64,000 nt of DNA from Prinia subflava (GCF_021018805.1 NC_086283.1:55122312-55186311); one strand, 5' to 3'. Shown: positions 38,501 through 50,074, counted from the first letter of the stretch. A program made the numbers and translations. The notes: generated from the letters alone by a model not told the origin.

Positions 38501-39066
38501 AGATTTAATCTAAAAACTAACCAAACAGTTAAAGATGAAATCCTTTTTTAAATTAAGGTGGTGGAGGACTGGATTTCACTTTGGACTTTTTAAGCAATCA
38601 TTTCCTTCTACTGTCATTGTCTAGCCACACCCAAAGGCAGGCCTTAAGTCATACAGACGTGAGAATATTTACACATCTCCACTAAAACATTATTTACTCT
38701 AGAATTACAGTTTACCTGAGGATGAATCTTTTCATCCTCACCCTTTTCCCTTCCCCTCCTTTTTAATTCCAACAAATACAGGTTCTTTCCAAAGACTTTG
38801 GATAGACTTGATCTCAAGGACAGAAAAGTAACAGCAGTTTCGAACAAACTTTTTTTGATCCCCATCAAGGCAGGGTATCAGTTAATTGATTAATTCGCGC
38901 CAAGCTTGGATAAATAGCCCTAATTTTTTAAAAAAAGTATCATAAGAAAACTAAAATGTGAAAAATTTAGGTAATTATATAAAAACAAAGTAGTGCCAAT
39001 ATTCATACTTACAGGCTGAGGCTGTTCTGCAATACAGCAGTTGAAACACAACCAAAACTCACTCAT
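8419..39066 (-). CDS. CDC42SE2: CDC42 small effector protein 2 (whole gene, three coding exons)
   Basis: The coding sequence is the join of 39066..39013, 12946..12845 and 8517..8419 on the minus strand. It gives 84 residues, the usual length of this family. The protein is a small membrane-associated adaptor that binds GTP-loaded CDC42 through a CRIB motif and affects actin organisation and signalling, including in T cells. Visible parts in order: an N-terminal cysteine cluster (C7, C10, C11; C10/C11 are the known palmitoylation region), a basic patch KRRRR at 19-23, and the CRIB motif [14 protein letters not shown] at 29-42, which fits IxxPxxFxHxxHVG. The tail contains SKGGYGGG and ends in QLVDTKAG. 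Both internal introns are phase 0 with GT/AG ends. From memory, the mammalian protein differs only near residues 70-71 (I-S here). The paralogue CDC42SE1 is less likely because the C-terminal half matches SPEC2. The frame is intact, so it is not a pseudogene. Confidence 0.97.
8518..12844 (-). other. CDC42SE2: CDC42SE2 intron between the CRIB exon and the last exon
   Basis: This 4.3 kb intron runs from the donor GTAAGC (12844..12839) to the acceptor CAG (8520..8518). It is AT-rich. It contains an 18-base A run at 8810-8827 and a 149-codon chance-like open frame at 9353..9802 (+), and no recognisable retroposon. Confidence 0.9.
8810..8827 (+). repeat. Poly(A) run, 18 bases
   Basis: Eighteen consecutive A residues. 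No retroposon body or target-site duplication was recognised next to it, so it is treated as a simple homopolymer. Confidence 0.9.
12845..12946 (-). CDS. CDC42SE2: CDC42SE2 second coding exon, residues 19-52 (CRIB motif)
   Basis: This exon is 102 bases (34 codons) and starts and ends in phase 0. It encodes the basic stretch KRRRRIDRS and the CDC42/Rac-binding CRIB motif [14 protein letters not shown], followed by [11 protein letters not shown]. The CRIB residues I29, P32, F35, H37, H40, V41 and G42 are all present, so CDC42 binding should be retained. The acceptor on the minus strand is CTTTCAG directly before AAAAGACG. The donor is GTAAGC directly after the TCA codon for S52. The next-exon sequence joins in frame to give MNS-VSS. 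Confidence 0.97.
17430..17458 (+). repeat. C run followed by a 16-base A run
   Basis: The sequence passes from C8, G, C4 directly into A16 (17443-17458). It is low complexity with a sharp composition switch. It sits inside a 118-codon open frame (17170..17526 +) for which I see no coding evidence. Confidence 0.85.
17586..17609. repeat. 10-bp inverted repeat, 4-base loop
   Basis: CTTTGTATGA and TCATACAAAG are perfect reverse complements around AGTC. It is intronic and has no assigned role. Confidence 0.85.
22621..22930 (-). mobile_element. CR1 LINE 3' end fragment
   Basis: Read on the + strand this is the reverse complement of a CR1 3' end. It starts with a degraded AATCATAGAATCATAGAAT-type tail, then tctggataggaagagacctt and aaagaccatcctctg. 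Further right are the characteristic blocks cagtgcctcactatcctcac, taatttcttcttaatatcca and gccattcccccttgtccta. The element is therefore in minus orientation, 5' truncated and clearly diverged from consensus. The apparent 83-codon open frame across it (22607..22858 +) is not a gene. Confidence 0.93.
23340..23520 (+). mobile_element. Old CR1 LINE 3' end fragment
   Basis: The blocks gtccatcctttgagatcc, ctggttctgttttgagcag, ccagatggcatccagagatg and tgtcatctagactac line up in order with an older CR1 3' end that I recall (a 'catccttggagatgttcaaa... gagcagg... ttggactagatgacctccagaggtcccttcc' type). It lies 0.4 kb from the minus-oriented CR1 and points the other way, so the two are separate insertions. 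The left boundary is uncertain and may reach about 23200. Confidence 0.65.
23809..23828 (-). promoter_or_regulatory. ZNF143-like (SBS) motif, degenerate
   Basis: On the minus strand this reads ACTACAGCTCTCATCATGCC, which agrees with the ZNF143/THAP11 element ACTACAATTCCCAGCATGCC at 16 of 20 positions. Such motifs occur at promoters and loop anchors. Here it lies deep in an intron, and four mismatches make binding uncertain. Confidence 0.25.
27313..27333. repeat. 8-bp inverted repeat, 5-base loop
   Basis: GGCATAGG and CCTATGCC are perfect reverse complements around agttc. It is a short intronic hairpin with no assigned role. Confidence 0.75.
28992..29098. repeat. A+C-rich low-complexity tract, degenerate (CAAA)n
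   Basis: Repeated AAAC/CAAA units with occasional CC insertions, including a clean run of AAAC units near 29070-29087. It is separated by about 220 bases of ordinary sequence from a second A+C-rich tract. Confidence 0.9.
29321..29540. repeat. Extended A+C-rich tract with extreme strand asymmetry
   Basis: By hand count only about 21 of the first 216 bases are G or T, so the + strand is roughly 90 percent A+C. The units are irregular (CAAA, CCAA, ACCACC), so this is not a clean microsatellite. The lack of T and G removes stop codons and creates overlapping open frames (29246..29485 +, 29301..29630 +, 29180..29494 -) that are not genes. Confidence 0.9.
30295..30316. repeat. 10-bp inverted repeat, 2-base loop
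   Basis: CATACGTGCA and TGCACGTATG are perfect reverse complements around CC, followed by gtgcgtgtgc. The alternating purine-pyrimidine pattern could favour unusual DNA conformations. It is intronic. Confidence 0.85.
33071..33230 (-). other. Unidentified coding-like stretch (candidate exon or pseudogene fragment)
   Basis: On the minus strand, after the acceptor-like AATTTTTCAG (ending at 33231), the frame reads [19 protein letters not shown], then [11 protein letters not shown] and further to a TAA near 33073..33071. Many codons begin with G, as in real coding DNA, and the translation looks like an amphipathic protein segment. I do not recognise the family. No matching donor or partner exon was found, and its phase would put a stop in CDC42SE2, so it is not an obvious alternative exon of that gene. 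It may be a pseudogene remnant or chance. Confidence 0.2.
35341..35380 (+). repeat. 40-bp direct repeat, copy 1
   Basis: This copy matches 37031-37070 at 37 of 40 positions, including the shared core agcatgtttttcagcacgta. It is flanked by a near-perfect 14-base direct repeat, taagaagccatcat (35329-35342) and taagaagccaccat (35377-35390). The second copy lacks these flanks. Confidence 0.85.
36350..36643 (+). mobile_element. CR1 LINE 3' end fragment (+ orientation)
   Basis: The order of blocks is that of a CR1 3' region: acagtgacagggcttgatgg, gaaagattcttcaccagagg, gtggttgggcactggaacaa, gctccccagggaagtggtca, ctgtcctgcacaggaccagg and aattggactccacaatcatt. It ends with gactcaggatattctataat, matching the CR1 terminal ATTCTATGAT repeats. 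It is 5' truncated. This 3' end type is one I associate with passerine CR1 copies. The open frame on the other strand (36224..36472 -) is a shadow of the repeat. Confidence 0.92.
37031..37070 (+). repeat. 40-bp direct repeat, copy 2
   Basis: Second copy of the segment at 35341-35380, 1.69 kb away in the same orientation. The similarity stops abruptly on both sides. A CR1 fragment (36350-36643) lies between the two copies. Confidence 0.85.
39013..39066 (-). CDS. CDC42SE2: CDC42SE2 first coding exon, residues 1-18
   Basis: This exon encodes residues 1-18: Met-Ser-Glu-Phe-Trp-Leu, then the membrane-targeting cysteine cluster CFNCC (C7, C10, C11), ending in EQPQP. The ATG is at 39066..39064. On the minus strand the exon ends CAGCCT and is followed by the donor GTAAGTATG (39012..39004), phase 0. 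The acceptor appears to be CAG at 39079..39077 after a pyrimidine-rich run, leaving 10 bases of 5' UTR (39076..39067, actgtaaacg) before the ATG. The start is fixed by the known N-terminus of the family and by the acceptor just upstream. Confidence 0.95.
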
Positions 39067-40843
39067 CGTTTACAGTCTGAAGTGGGAACACGGATGAAAA
39101 GCAGGACTCAACCTTTGTAAGTCTGTCTGCAGGTAGCACGTTCTTTGAATAGGTTTATTTTTAATGGCTCCAATGTGAAAATCTTCTTTTCTGTTGAGCT
39201 CTTCTCCAAAGACAAGTCAGTCCCAGGACAAAGAACTTGAAGGCAAAAGTTATTTTAGAGTCTTCTTCCAGAAGGTTGATCCCAGCACCAGAGAAATATT
39301 ACACAGGCTTCTTTGGTCCCTAGCGTTACGTGAACCTGAAAACAGAAGTACATTAATCAAAAAGAGAGAATATAAAGAATCTTAGGCACCAAGCCAGCCA
39401 CCCACACCACTGATAGCCTGAATCACAGACTAAAGAGACATTAGCAAACAAGTCACGTGCTTTTTTCTACAGTGACTACCAAAAAGGGCATACACCATAA
39501 ATCTGCATAAGACTTACATTCTAGCTTTGGTTAGATGAAGTGGTATCAAGAATTGTCCAATGAGTGTCCAATCTTTTGGCAGTGATCTCATTTTGTTTCC
39601 AACTTTCAAACATCATTTCAGAAAGTGGTAATTGCCCATACTCCCCTTTATGCTTCTAGGGAATCTTGCCTGTTAACACATCATATTTCTTGATGGAAAA
39701 GCTACCCAGTCCATTCACAGTATGAGATTTAAATGGTATTTAACCTCAACCCTGTCACATAATTGTCAGTCAAAAGTATGCTCTCCTAAATGTCAAGGAA
39801 GCAAATACATTTCTGTATATGGAAAATTTTCAAAATGGCTGGACCTGCTCAACATAAAGTATTTTCCTTCCACCCTCTTCTACCCTATGCTTCATTTACA
39901 GCTGATTTCAAAATAGTGTATTAGTTGTAGAACTTGAAATTGTTTCCTTAAACCTCTAAAACTCCTCAAGTGGAACAAATGAGGCTCCAGATGCCAACCA
40001 TTCCTTTGCTCAAATAATGTTTGTTGGTAAACCTCCATTCTGGTTTCTTTCAGTAGGAGTGCAATAAAAATTCCTGTGAGACTTCACTTATCTTGCTGCA
40101 TATCATAAACTTTACTTGCAGAGAAAGTGAGACAATAAGCGTTTAGAAGTTTTTACAGGCATACTCCTTAACAGTGCTCTATATGACTGCATCTTCACTC
40201 ACACAGATGTTTGCACAACCATTATTTTCATGCCATTCCTCACGGTATGAAGTGGCTTGGAGGCTCCCTGCAACACATGAAACTACACATACATATGTAC
40301 ACACGTTCTGTGGCAGAGCAGCTCCACTTTGCCACCACCCTCATTAGTTCTCCATGTGCCAAGCACATGAGCAACGACGCCCCTCATTCACCTCACACAT
40401 GCCAAGTCACTGCACTGTGTGGCCACGACTAGCCAGGTACTTTCCAGGACTACTGTGTGCAACACACATGGAAAAGACACAGCAGAACCCTTCCCATACT
40501 GTATCCAAAGCCTTTGGGAAGCTCTCACACTTCTTAGCTTTTAAGACACCAACTGAAGCTCTTTCAGAAATAAAGGCACGCTGCAGTAACAACATCTGAA
40601 TAGCAAAATTCCAGGCGAGGTAGTCGCGCCTCCTAGCTTTGAAAAATCAACTGACAGTGTCAAAATTAGGTTTATCTGCCTGTTTCTGGAATTCCTTGCT
40701 TAAAGATCAGGATAGGAAAGGAGGGACATGCTTTGCTAGGTTATCCTGTTGCTAACACCATATTAAAAAAAAAAAGCAATTTTATTTAACAGGATACCTT
40801 GAGGGGAAGAAAAAAACCTAACCAAGCAAACAATCCCCACTCC

Positions 40844-40858
40844 AAAAAAAAAAAAAAA
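40844..40858 (+). repeat. Poly(A) run, 15 bases
   Basis: Fifteen consecutive A residues in an A-rich stretch (40765-40860) that also has an 11-base A run at 40765-40775. No retroposon body was recognised beside it. Confidence 0.85.
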
Positions 40859-42623
40859 TTCTATACAACCTTTTGCTTGTCAGGCACTTAAAAAAAAAGA
40901 TCTTGGAACAGTGCTAACATGACATATTTTCACTACTTTAGAGACGTCTTTCTTGCTTTTAAGATCACCATCTAAATCCCACAAATGAAGCAGGAAACTG
41001 AAATAAAACTCAGGATTTAAAAACCAGTAGTGTGAAATCCAAGAATGAAAATAGAAGTCTCTAAGAAAGTTCTCACTCCATAATTAGGTGGCTTCTCACT
41101 CCTTTTCTCAATTATTAAGGTGACTGAAATTTCATTAACTTTAAATAGCAAGAATAACACAGAAAACCTTCACAGCAAAATACTCTGCTGTTCTCTGCAG
41201 CCTCGGAATTTGCATGCTACACAATTATTTTCTAAATTTGATTCAGTATGTTACAAAATCAGAAATAAAACACTCCTTCTACGCTTGTAACATTTGACAA
41301 TTCTAGTCCAGTGTCTGTACAGCTTATGTGTCCTTAAGACCTGGTTGATGTACTTCTAAGATAGCCATAAAGTCATTCTAAAACATACCAGTGCACCCCC
41401 AATGTCAGCTGTTCAGATTACAAGAAACTGAGAAATCAAATACTCAAAGTTAGCATTTTGAAGTTTGATATTGTAAGCTGCTAAAGCAAGAAATGGGTAT
41501 TGTGCAGTGGGCTTTTCTTGCTCTACAAGTGCCCCAATATTCTGATGTTGTGACTCCTAAAATTATGATACTTATTGCTTTCTTACTATCTCTTTTTGAC
41601 GAAGTCCAGAACTGACATATCAAATTCTCGTTCTCATGGAGGGTTAACTTTGATCTGCCTGTTACACCCAAGTACAGAAGACACACACTGAAGGGCAGGG
41701 AGATTGCTTTTGTTGATCTGTCTCTGTGTTTGTTCACTGGTAGCTGGCACACTCCTCCAGCGCACTGCAAGCGCTGTGCTGAGCCGAAGCCCTGGGAACA
41801 AACCTGAGGGGCTTGTGTGGGCACCTGTGAGCCTGGAAAGCTCTTCCTGGTTAGAGAATACCTCAGGGTGCAGAAGTCTTGATCTACACAGCCACTCTCT
41901 GCATGCAGGACAGTCAAAACTGACACCCTGCCTATGATCTAGAGCTTTTAAATGTCAAAACCAAGTCAAAGATTGTAAATAATAAGCTCTGATTACATGT
42001 TTACTCTTAAAAAGGCATTTTTTAGTTCTGTACCCTGTATAGTGTTACATTTGCCTTTAGTTTGGTAGTTCTGCAATCACTAGCACTTTTTCAATCATTG
42101 ACTTTTAATCAAAACACGGAGTTGACAGATCAGTATGTCTGGAGAAAACTGACATTAACTGCACCTCTTAAAAGGCAAACAAATGCACAGCAGTATTTGT
42201 TAGAGCTCTGGAATTTCATACACCTTCCCAGTCAGATAAACAAATGATTTTTACAGGAATCAAGTTCATATAAATATCAGGTATAATCTGTTGCACCAAC
42301 ATAGAAAGAAAAAGCAATTAAGCAGAAAGCACAAAGGTATACTGGTGCTGTGATGTTGATAACAACACACTACAACTCCTCTTACACTGCCAGTTGCTTG
42401 TTCAAAGAACCAGTTGAAACAGGAAAATTCTGCTGTTCTTTTCCAAATTATTTGTTATAAAGAAAGAAGGAAAGAAAATAACATCATATTCTAGTCAGGT
42501 AATTATGTAATATCAGCACACTAGCAATCTCATGGGAAATTGTTCTTGCAAAGCATGAACTGCACCTCAGGCATAGCTGCAATTAATGAGGTCTCAAAAT
42601 ATATGGAGTATTTCACATCTAGT

Positions 42624-42815
42624 TCCACAGAACCACAGAATAGTCTGGGCTGAAATGAACTTTAGAGATCATCTTGTTCCAGCCTCCCTTCCACAGGAAC
42701 ACCTCCCACAAGCCCAAGTTTCTCAGGGTCCAACCAACCTGGCCTTGAACACTGTCAGGGATGGGGCATTCACAACTTATCTAGGCAACGTGTGCCAGTG
42801 TCCCACCACCCTAAC
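42624..42815 (-). mobile_element. CR1 LINE 3' end fragment
   Basis: On the + strand this reads as the reverse complement of a CR1 3' end: accacagaatagtctgggct, tgaactttagagatcatctt, gttccagcctccc, aggaacacctcccaca, accaacctggccttgaacac and cagggatggggcattcacaa. Similarity fades after the block matching 'gtgccagtg tcccaccaccct'. It is in minus orientation and about 190 bases long. The open frame through it (42586..42879 +) is not a gene. Confidence 0.93.
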
Positions 42816-43899
42816 ATGGCATTGTTTGCAGCAGTTTGTCTACACAGACTTGCCAGATGAAGAGCACAAGAGAGGCTGAAGAACACACTTCACAGTACCA
42901 GCTCTGTCACCCTTTGGTTTTGCTCTTTGCCCAGTTTATGGTGCTCAAAGCGGCAGCACACTGTAGAGTTCACATTGAAAAGACAAGACAATTACCCTGT
43001 CTAAATCACAAATTTATCACAGCAATGAGTAGTGAAACACTGATTTGCTTTTCCCATGTCAACTTTCTGAACTCTGAATGCAATTTATTTTAGAGTGGAT
43101 TATTCACATTACAAAAACGCACAGGATTATCATGTAGAACAAATTTTTTATATTTTAAGGCTCTTATATCTTAGATATGATATCAATTTCATAACATCTA
43201 TAGACATTCTAAGTATGAAGAAATCAAGATTTAAAAAATGACACATTGTTTAAAATTTAAAGTGAAACACCAATAAGGCAATTTTCATTACTCTAAGATT
43301 TATTCCACAGTGGCTGGTCTAATGCAAAAACCAAAAATACTGCTTATTGTTAAATACTAGTTACAAAGGCAGTAGTTGCAAGCACTGCATTAATGAATAG
43401 TGGGCAAAACACATTTTGTTACAGTATCATCCATTTTCCTTACTAAAGCAGTATTAGCTTTTCCGAGAGAAATATACAGAGCAGGAAAGGAGAAAAAGTA
43501 AACTTAGACATCATTTTTTCCTCTAGGCTTTTCACATATATTGATAGAGAGCAGGTTAGACAGCATTTGCCTTAACTGATCCAAACAGGGATATGCATTA
43601 TGCTATGGAGAGTCAGTCAGAGAATAAAACTACTTATGAATTATACAGCTTGAGAACAGCCTGCTCTTTTTAAAAAGGCATCTATATAGTTCCTTTTAAG
43701 GGTGAACTTTCTATATCCTTTGAATGCATACTGTTGGCTTTAAACAGGAAATATGGTAACAACGCTCTTTGACAATCACTTGAAGCAAATAAAACCACAG
43801 GAAGAGAAAAAAAGTTACAGGTGTTAGCATCTGAATTTAACTAGTCTTGCTCCAAAGTTCAGATTACTATTTAAGGAGAATGGGGGGAAAAGGGCATGG

Positions 43900-43931
43900 A
43901 AAAAAAACCAAAAAACAAACAAACAAACAAA
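43900..43931. repeat. Short (CAAA)n tract
   Basis: An A-rich run passes into four consecutive CAAA units. It is of the same type as the tracts near 29 kb. Confidence 0.8.
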
Positions 43932-45599
43932 GAACCTCCTATGAAACATGAACAAAAATCATGTCATGTCATGGTTTGTCACGATACAGCATGATGTGCC
44001 ATAGTAAGCACATGTAAGCACAAAGTCATGACCAAGCCCACTACCACTATTTTAGTCTCAAGTACATGCAAAAAAACTTTACAGTTATACTTACTATAGG
44101 AGATTCATCCCATGAAATACAAAGATATTTTTATTTGGTTTTTTAACCTTAAAGGCTTTGAAAAGCTATCATTTCTTTCAATCCTGCAAGCTTTAAATAG
44201 AAAATTATCAGTTCTGAGTGTATTTTTAAGATTTCTTTCACATTTTGCACTTTAAATTTCTATTGTAGCCACACTACTTCCTCTTGATGATGACTAAATA
44301 AAGTTATGTGGCAACCAGAAATGAGGGGAGGAGGGGACTAAACCAAGAGAGGTTGTGCTCGTACACACTTACGTACACCTACATCTGTAGGAACCACAGG
44401 ACTCGCTCCAGCTCTCAAAAGAAGTGAGAGGTGTTTATCCACTTGCCAGTCTCTGTTTTTGAAATAAAACAATCTACAAGAAGCAAAACGTTTTGAACAA
44501 AGACAACCTAAAAAGAAAGTTGCCTCCATTCATGAATTTTGTATCAAAAACTTTATCTCATCAGAGCACTGAACTTAGAGAAGTGATCTTCCTCCATTGC
44601 CCCCCACCACAAGAACAGATACTTCTGGGCACTTTGACACTGATTTTAATGCAGTAGTTATATTTTGCACTTTCAAATCCTGAGACACTTGAGCTGCAAT
44701 AACTCTTGCCATGCAAAAGAAAACATTCACCATCAACCCAAAGCCTGATTAAGGTTGAAATCTGTTTTTCATTTCATCATAATCTTCCCATATCAATTCT
44801 GCCTTAGTGCTTCCCAAGTGTCTTAGGGTTTAGTTTCAAGACATTTCAATCTTCTTCAAAGTCTGAGTTACACCTTCTGTACATTTTTAAATCCTGAATG
44901 CATATGTCCTGATTCTGTAGAAAGGTTATTTTATTTAGGTCTTTGTGATACAGTTTTGGACATTATTACTAAAGTGGTAAGACTATGGGGTTTTATTTTG
45001 GGATTATTGGTCATTTGGAGTCAGTTCTTATTTTCTGCCCCTATTAATGCTGAAATAGTTTTCATTAGTTTAGAAACAGATTGTACTTCAAATCAAGCTC
45101 AACTCAAACTAATAGCCATAAACAATTACTATTTATGGGCAATTTGCTTCTATGTTAAAGGTTTGAAAGACTGATGAAAACAGGAATAGGATGAGGGTAC
45201 TATTCACAGCTTACTTAAAGGATACAGGTGGGGTGATTTTTTAAAAATTGTTGTTGTTGCTAATAGTACAGAGTCTAGCTTTAGGAACAATCATATCTTT
45301 CACTGGAACATCTCCAGTTTTTGTGCTTTCAACTTGTAGCAAGCCATCACAAGCACCTCTGCAATAAATGCACCCACCTGGAAGGGCAGCAAAGGAAGGA
45401 AACCACAGCGAGTTTCTAAGGAGAAATACTAGGTTTTCCTTATGAAGTTGCTGATGGCATGAGAGGGAGCTGTAAAGAAGGGGACAGCAGGAAAACACAC
45501 AATTCTGTCAAGGAAAGAACAGCTCCCCAGGTGTGACAGTAAACACATGTGCAAGTGCCAGCTGTGACCTTAAAGCAGAAAGCCTTTAAATGTTTTTAC

Positions 45600-45615
45600 T
45601 TTTTTTTTTTTTTTT
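45600..45615 (+). repeat. Poly(T) run, 16 bases
   Basis: Sixteen consecutive T residues. It could be a poly(A) tail of a minus-strand retrocopy, but no body was recognised beside it. Confidence 0.85.
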
Positions 45616-48600
45616 ACACTCCCATTGGCAACTGCCTGAGGTAGCCCATATAAAACATTTATTTATTTCACCTGAGGGATCCAGCCCTTGAAAGGTCCTT
45701 ACTATTTTGTGCACAGAACCAACAAAGACAGTACCACCAAGTCACATTAAAATTCTTCACGTCCAGTTCCATTTCAAAGCTTCCCTGTCTTTAATTAATA
45801 ACTACTTTTGATATATAGGTGTTCAATGCATCTTTCTGAAACAGCCAATTTATAGCTCATACTATTACGAGCTCATACAACAGCTCATGCTGCTCCCCAA
45901 ATTTACATGCCCACGGCAACCTACTTCTCTTGAAACCACAGCACTGAACATCTAATAGTTCTGCACTATGAAAATACAGAAAGGCTAAGAAAAAACTAAT
46001 AATCCAGGTTTTTTTACTAAATAACAGGAAGGCAAACCAAAGACTTAATAAATATGTTCTGTCCTACCTAAGACATAGTCTAGGCATATTTTCCCCTACC
46101 TCCAAGAACAGTCAGCTAAGCACAAGTGAGAAGCCTTTGAGAATTCACCCCTATAGTTTAGAAAAACTGATTTCATACTGATTCCTTGTATGCATTAAAA
46201 AAAAAAAGCTGTTAGACAAAGTTTTAATTGGTCAATAACATTTTCTTCTTAAGCAGCAAGTTCTGTGGAAAGAAAAACAATGCTTTTCTCAGCTGGCTTC
46301 CTTGTTACTTCTAACAGCTAATACCAGTCAGGGAGGAAAAAAATAAACAGGGCAAAGTAATGGTTCAAGGCAAACCATCAACAATTTCTGTAAAGCATGG
46401 AAAGAAATCCCCCAAAGAAACTAACCTTCCCGAAGAATGCCCAGTTATTACTCCTACAGTAATGATGGGGAATCCTCAAGATTGCCATCCAGGGAGACCA
46501 TCATTTTAAAAATAGTGCAGCATTAGAGAGAATGGAACAGTCTATGCTCATGACATACTACATGGAAGACCATACAAGACACTGAAGGGACCCTCATCTG
46601 CTTTTAGTATGACAATAGATAAAAGGCATTACTCACAGCATTTATAATGGTCCCTTTTCCACAGGAAACTAACACATCAAAGCAATTTACAAGGAAAGCT
46701 TGGGACAAAGAGTAAATGCAAACAAGAGAAGAAAAGGGTCATTAAAAGCGCAAGAGCTCAGAGGCAAACTCGTAACACTATGTAAGAGTTTCATGTCAAA
46801 AAATGAACTATGGCACACCACTATTGCAGATTTTAACCAGCACTGCAATGTAAGTCTGATGTTGTACCTAAAGACCTCTTAATGCACTTCATTAAATTAT
46901 TGCTGCCACTTCTGTTGTCCAAAATGCCTGGTGTGCAGTGCCAATCTACACACTGAGACAAGGGATTTTTTTATTCTAGTTTGTGCAAAGTATGAGCTGG
47001 GTGGCAACCCACAAAAGGCCGGCTTCCTGATCGTCAAAACTTTACACCTTTTATACATCTCAGCACACGAAGAAATCACAGCTCATTGGCTACAAGTTCA
47101 CTTTAATTAGTATTATACCTTCTACTGGTTAAATGATTCTCATGCTAAGTAGTCCACATGTTCAGACTTTCTCCTGAGTCAGTAGGTTCCTTTAGTTGGT
47201 GGGCTGTGAGTCAGTGGTCCCTGTCTCCCTGTGCCAGAATTACTTTTTACCCAGTTGGAGCTGGTCTCTGCACAGTTGCTGTGTTTGCTTTATTAGTTTC
47301 TTCCTTATTGTAGGAGTTGTGCCAAAAGTCCTTGTGGCACATAAATTCTGCTTTGTTTTTCTCCACTATCAGCAGTACATTCTTCTTCCCAAGCTTTGTC
47401 AGCCTCCCCCTGGGTCTGAGATCATAGAATGCCAAAGCCTAAATCTTAACAAGGCAATTCTACTTACAAGTAATTTATCTAATACCTGGACATCACTTCT
47501 CAATCTCCCATTCAAGTACAAAACAATTATGAGACCAAATGCAGTAAGCAGAAGCAGTCTCACATTCTGTGGGGCTGGATAAGTCAATTTCACTCTGTTA
47601 TCCCATGAAACTACCCAGGATTCACACGTGGCCACCTGAAAAGCCAGATGAATTATCTCTCTTCAAGTCCTCCTCGGCATGAGACAATGCATGCTTCAAA
47701 TGGGAAGAGTGCATCAGCAGGATGTCTCTGCTTTAACTTTCAGTTCCACAGCTTGCAAACAACAAAACAGAAGTAGGTTTTTGTTCAAAGTGCAACAGAA
47801 CTGCGTATTTTTAATCTGCTATAATTTAAGGCCTTATCAGTTATTAATATTTGTTCTGTAGCCATTTTATGATTTCTCTGTTATTAATTAGTTTAGATGA
47901 CTTGAACTCTGTGTATGCATCCACATGTAGGCACATGGAAGACGGCTTAAAGAAACTTAAAAGTTAAGACAAATCTCATTTTCAAAGATACTTTGGGTCA
48001 CTCTAGAGTAGAAGTGCAATTCATGTCTTCTGGAGTAGGTACTCACAGAAGTTGTAGGCAGAGACCTGTGAGCTCCTGCAGTCCATTTTTTCAAGTGTAC
48101 AGATTCCCAAGAAGCAGTACAGTCTCTTGTTACTGCCCAGTGCACCGTACTTTCAGAACTGACTTAAATGACCACTCTGCATCTTAACACAGAAGAGCAC
48201 TCACACAAGAGCCTCACATACACAAGCCTAAATTAGGCTTTGACTGATCTGAAGTGGTATCAATTTTTCCTGACTAGACACTTGAGAACAGTATATTAAT
48301 CACTCACTTTATTTTACATGCAGTCCATCTTCAGACGGAAAATGGTGAAGAAATACCACCCAAGTTTGGTAGCAAGAGCAGGAGGTAACTGGGGCATATG
48401 GCAGAGCCAGAAGGCAATGAAGTTTTAGAACTTGTGAGCGGTGGCAAGTGCTAACTGGGCCTGCTTGAATTTTGCTCCAAAGATAAGCATGGGGAGCAGC
48501 ACCAGTAGACTCACAAAGCAAGTCTCATAAAGAATGCTCTGGTCAGAAACCTGAATTCATGTAAAAATCCTTACCATAGCATTATGTGGTTTCAGACCAG

Positions 48601-49044
48601 ACCATGCAGAGAAGAAGAAAATGGGTAAAATGCTTGGCTTTTTCCTCTTCTTCATTAATAGCCAGAGATTAGCTAACCCATTGAAGTGTAACACACAGCA
48701 CAAAGTGATGCCTAGACAGGAGGGTCAGGTTTCATCTTTTTCTAGCAGTGTACAGCAATAAATGTTTTTTCCCCTGCCTCCAGACATTTCTTAAGTCACT
48801 TACGGGAAAGGAAAATCCAGACATACCTATAGATACAAAGAAATCTGGTCCAAGTACCACAATTTAAGCACACCATAATGCATGTAAGAGTGTCCTAATT
48901 CTGTAACACTTAAACAAGTGCAAAGAAAACAATGAACTGAAATACAGATCCTGGGAGGAACACGCAGAGAGCTTTTATAGTTCCACAGCACAGAAAACCC
49001 CTTTTAGCCACTTCTACACACAAGAAATCTGGTAAATACTATGA

Positions 49045-49064
49045 CTGCATGTGCGTGCACGTGT
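49045..49064. promoter_or_regulatory. Alternating purine-pyrimidine stretch with CACGTG E-box
   Basis: tgcatgtgcgtgcacgtg contains a perfect E-box CACGTG (49058-49063) inside an alternating pyrimidine-purine run. E-boxes are common by chance and no other promoter feature is near. Confidence 0.2.
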
Positions 49065-50074
49065 CCATACAAAGCCCCACACACAACCTGCAATTAGTAA
49101 CTGCAACAATCATAAAGTATTTCATTCCTATGGCTAAGGCTCTCATGCTCTATCCAGCAAGTAGGAAAACCACCAACCAGAGCTTTTACCTCTACAAACT
49201 TCAGACAGACAGCCTGTACTAAGCAGAACAACTACAAACTGAAAAAAGTTTCAAGGGACACCTGGTAACAAAAACCAAAAACCATATATTACAGTTGCAG
49301 TTAGTCTGAATCAACATTTTCCAAGTCAACAGCATATTTTGGCTTTTTGCTGGAAGGACCACTCCTTTTTCAAAAGAGAATGAAATTTAGAAAAGAGAGA
49401 AAAATCAGAAACTTGTCAGATTTTTCATACACACAGTTATGAACATACAGTTGCTTGGACTAAGACATTATACATGCACAGTTATACCTCATTATCAGCA
49501 ATAACACTAGAACCTATACAGAGTTTTCTATCACAGAAGAAATACTGTAATTCCCAACATATCTTCTTTTGTGATTATCTTCAAACTTCTGCTTGATTGA
49601 AATAATGCATATTAATAATGCACATTAATTAAAAGGAGTTACTGCTCTTTGCTTTTCCTTTTCCCAAATTGAAGTTCACTGGAAATGATCCTTAATATGG
49701 AGTTGAATTTGAGTGTTTACTTTACTCCTTAAAATACGTACTTGACAACAGAGAGCTCTTGCTGCTTACACTGATGAAAATGTTTACCTCCACAGAGTAT
49801 GAAAAAAATGTAACTACAAACAAAATTTTGAAAAGCCTCACTAACTTTTATTTTGTGATAGATAGATGTTTACCAATTTCTTGGTTGGAGATGAAGTTTG
49901 TTGTTTGGCAAGTCCCTGATGGATGAACCCATGCTGAGTGAAGAGTGCTTTAGCTCAGTCATCATCAACAAGAAGGTCTGACGGGAGTCAGTCCTGCTGT
50001 GCAGAACTCTGCTAGGCTGTATCTTCACAGGAAGTAAGGATTCTAGGCCGTGTCTTACCACGAGCTAACAGAAC

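Larger units (their letters stand above)
12947..39012 (-). other. CDC42SE2: CDC42SE2 intron between the first coding exon and the CRIB exon
   Basis: This 26 kb intron runs from the donor GTAAGTATG (39012..39004) to the acceptor CTTTCAG ending at 12947. It is mostly unique AT-rich sequence. It holds CR1 fragments at 22.62-22.93, 23.34-23.52 and 36.35-36.64 kb, A+C-rich tracts at 28.99-29.10 and 29.32-29.54 kb, and a 40-bp direct duplication at 35.34/37.03 kb. One unidentified coding-like stretch lies at 33.07-33.23 kb. No nested gene was identified. Confidence 0.9.

Noticed and set aside
41450..41926. 158-codon open frame on the minus strand, the longest in the window
   Set aside because: The translation has no recognisable domain, the frame runs through an AT-rich part and a GC-richer part (about 41690-41940) without splice context, and no partner exon was found. 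Kept as a chance frame.
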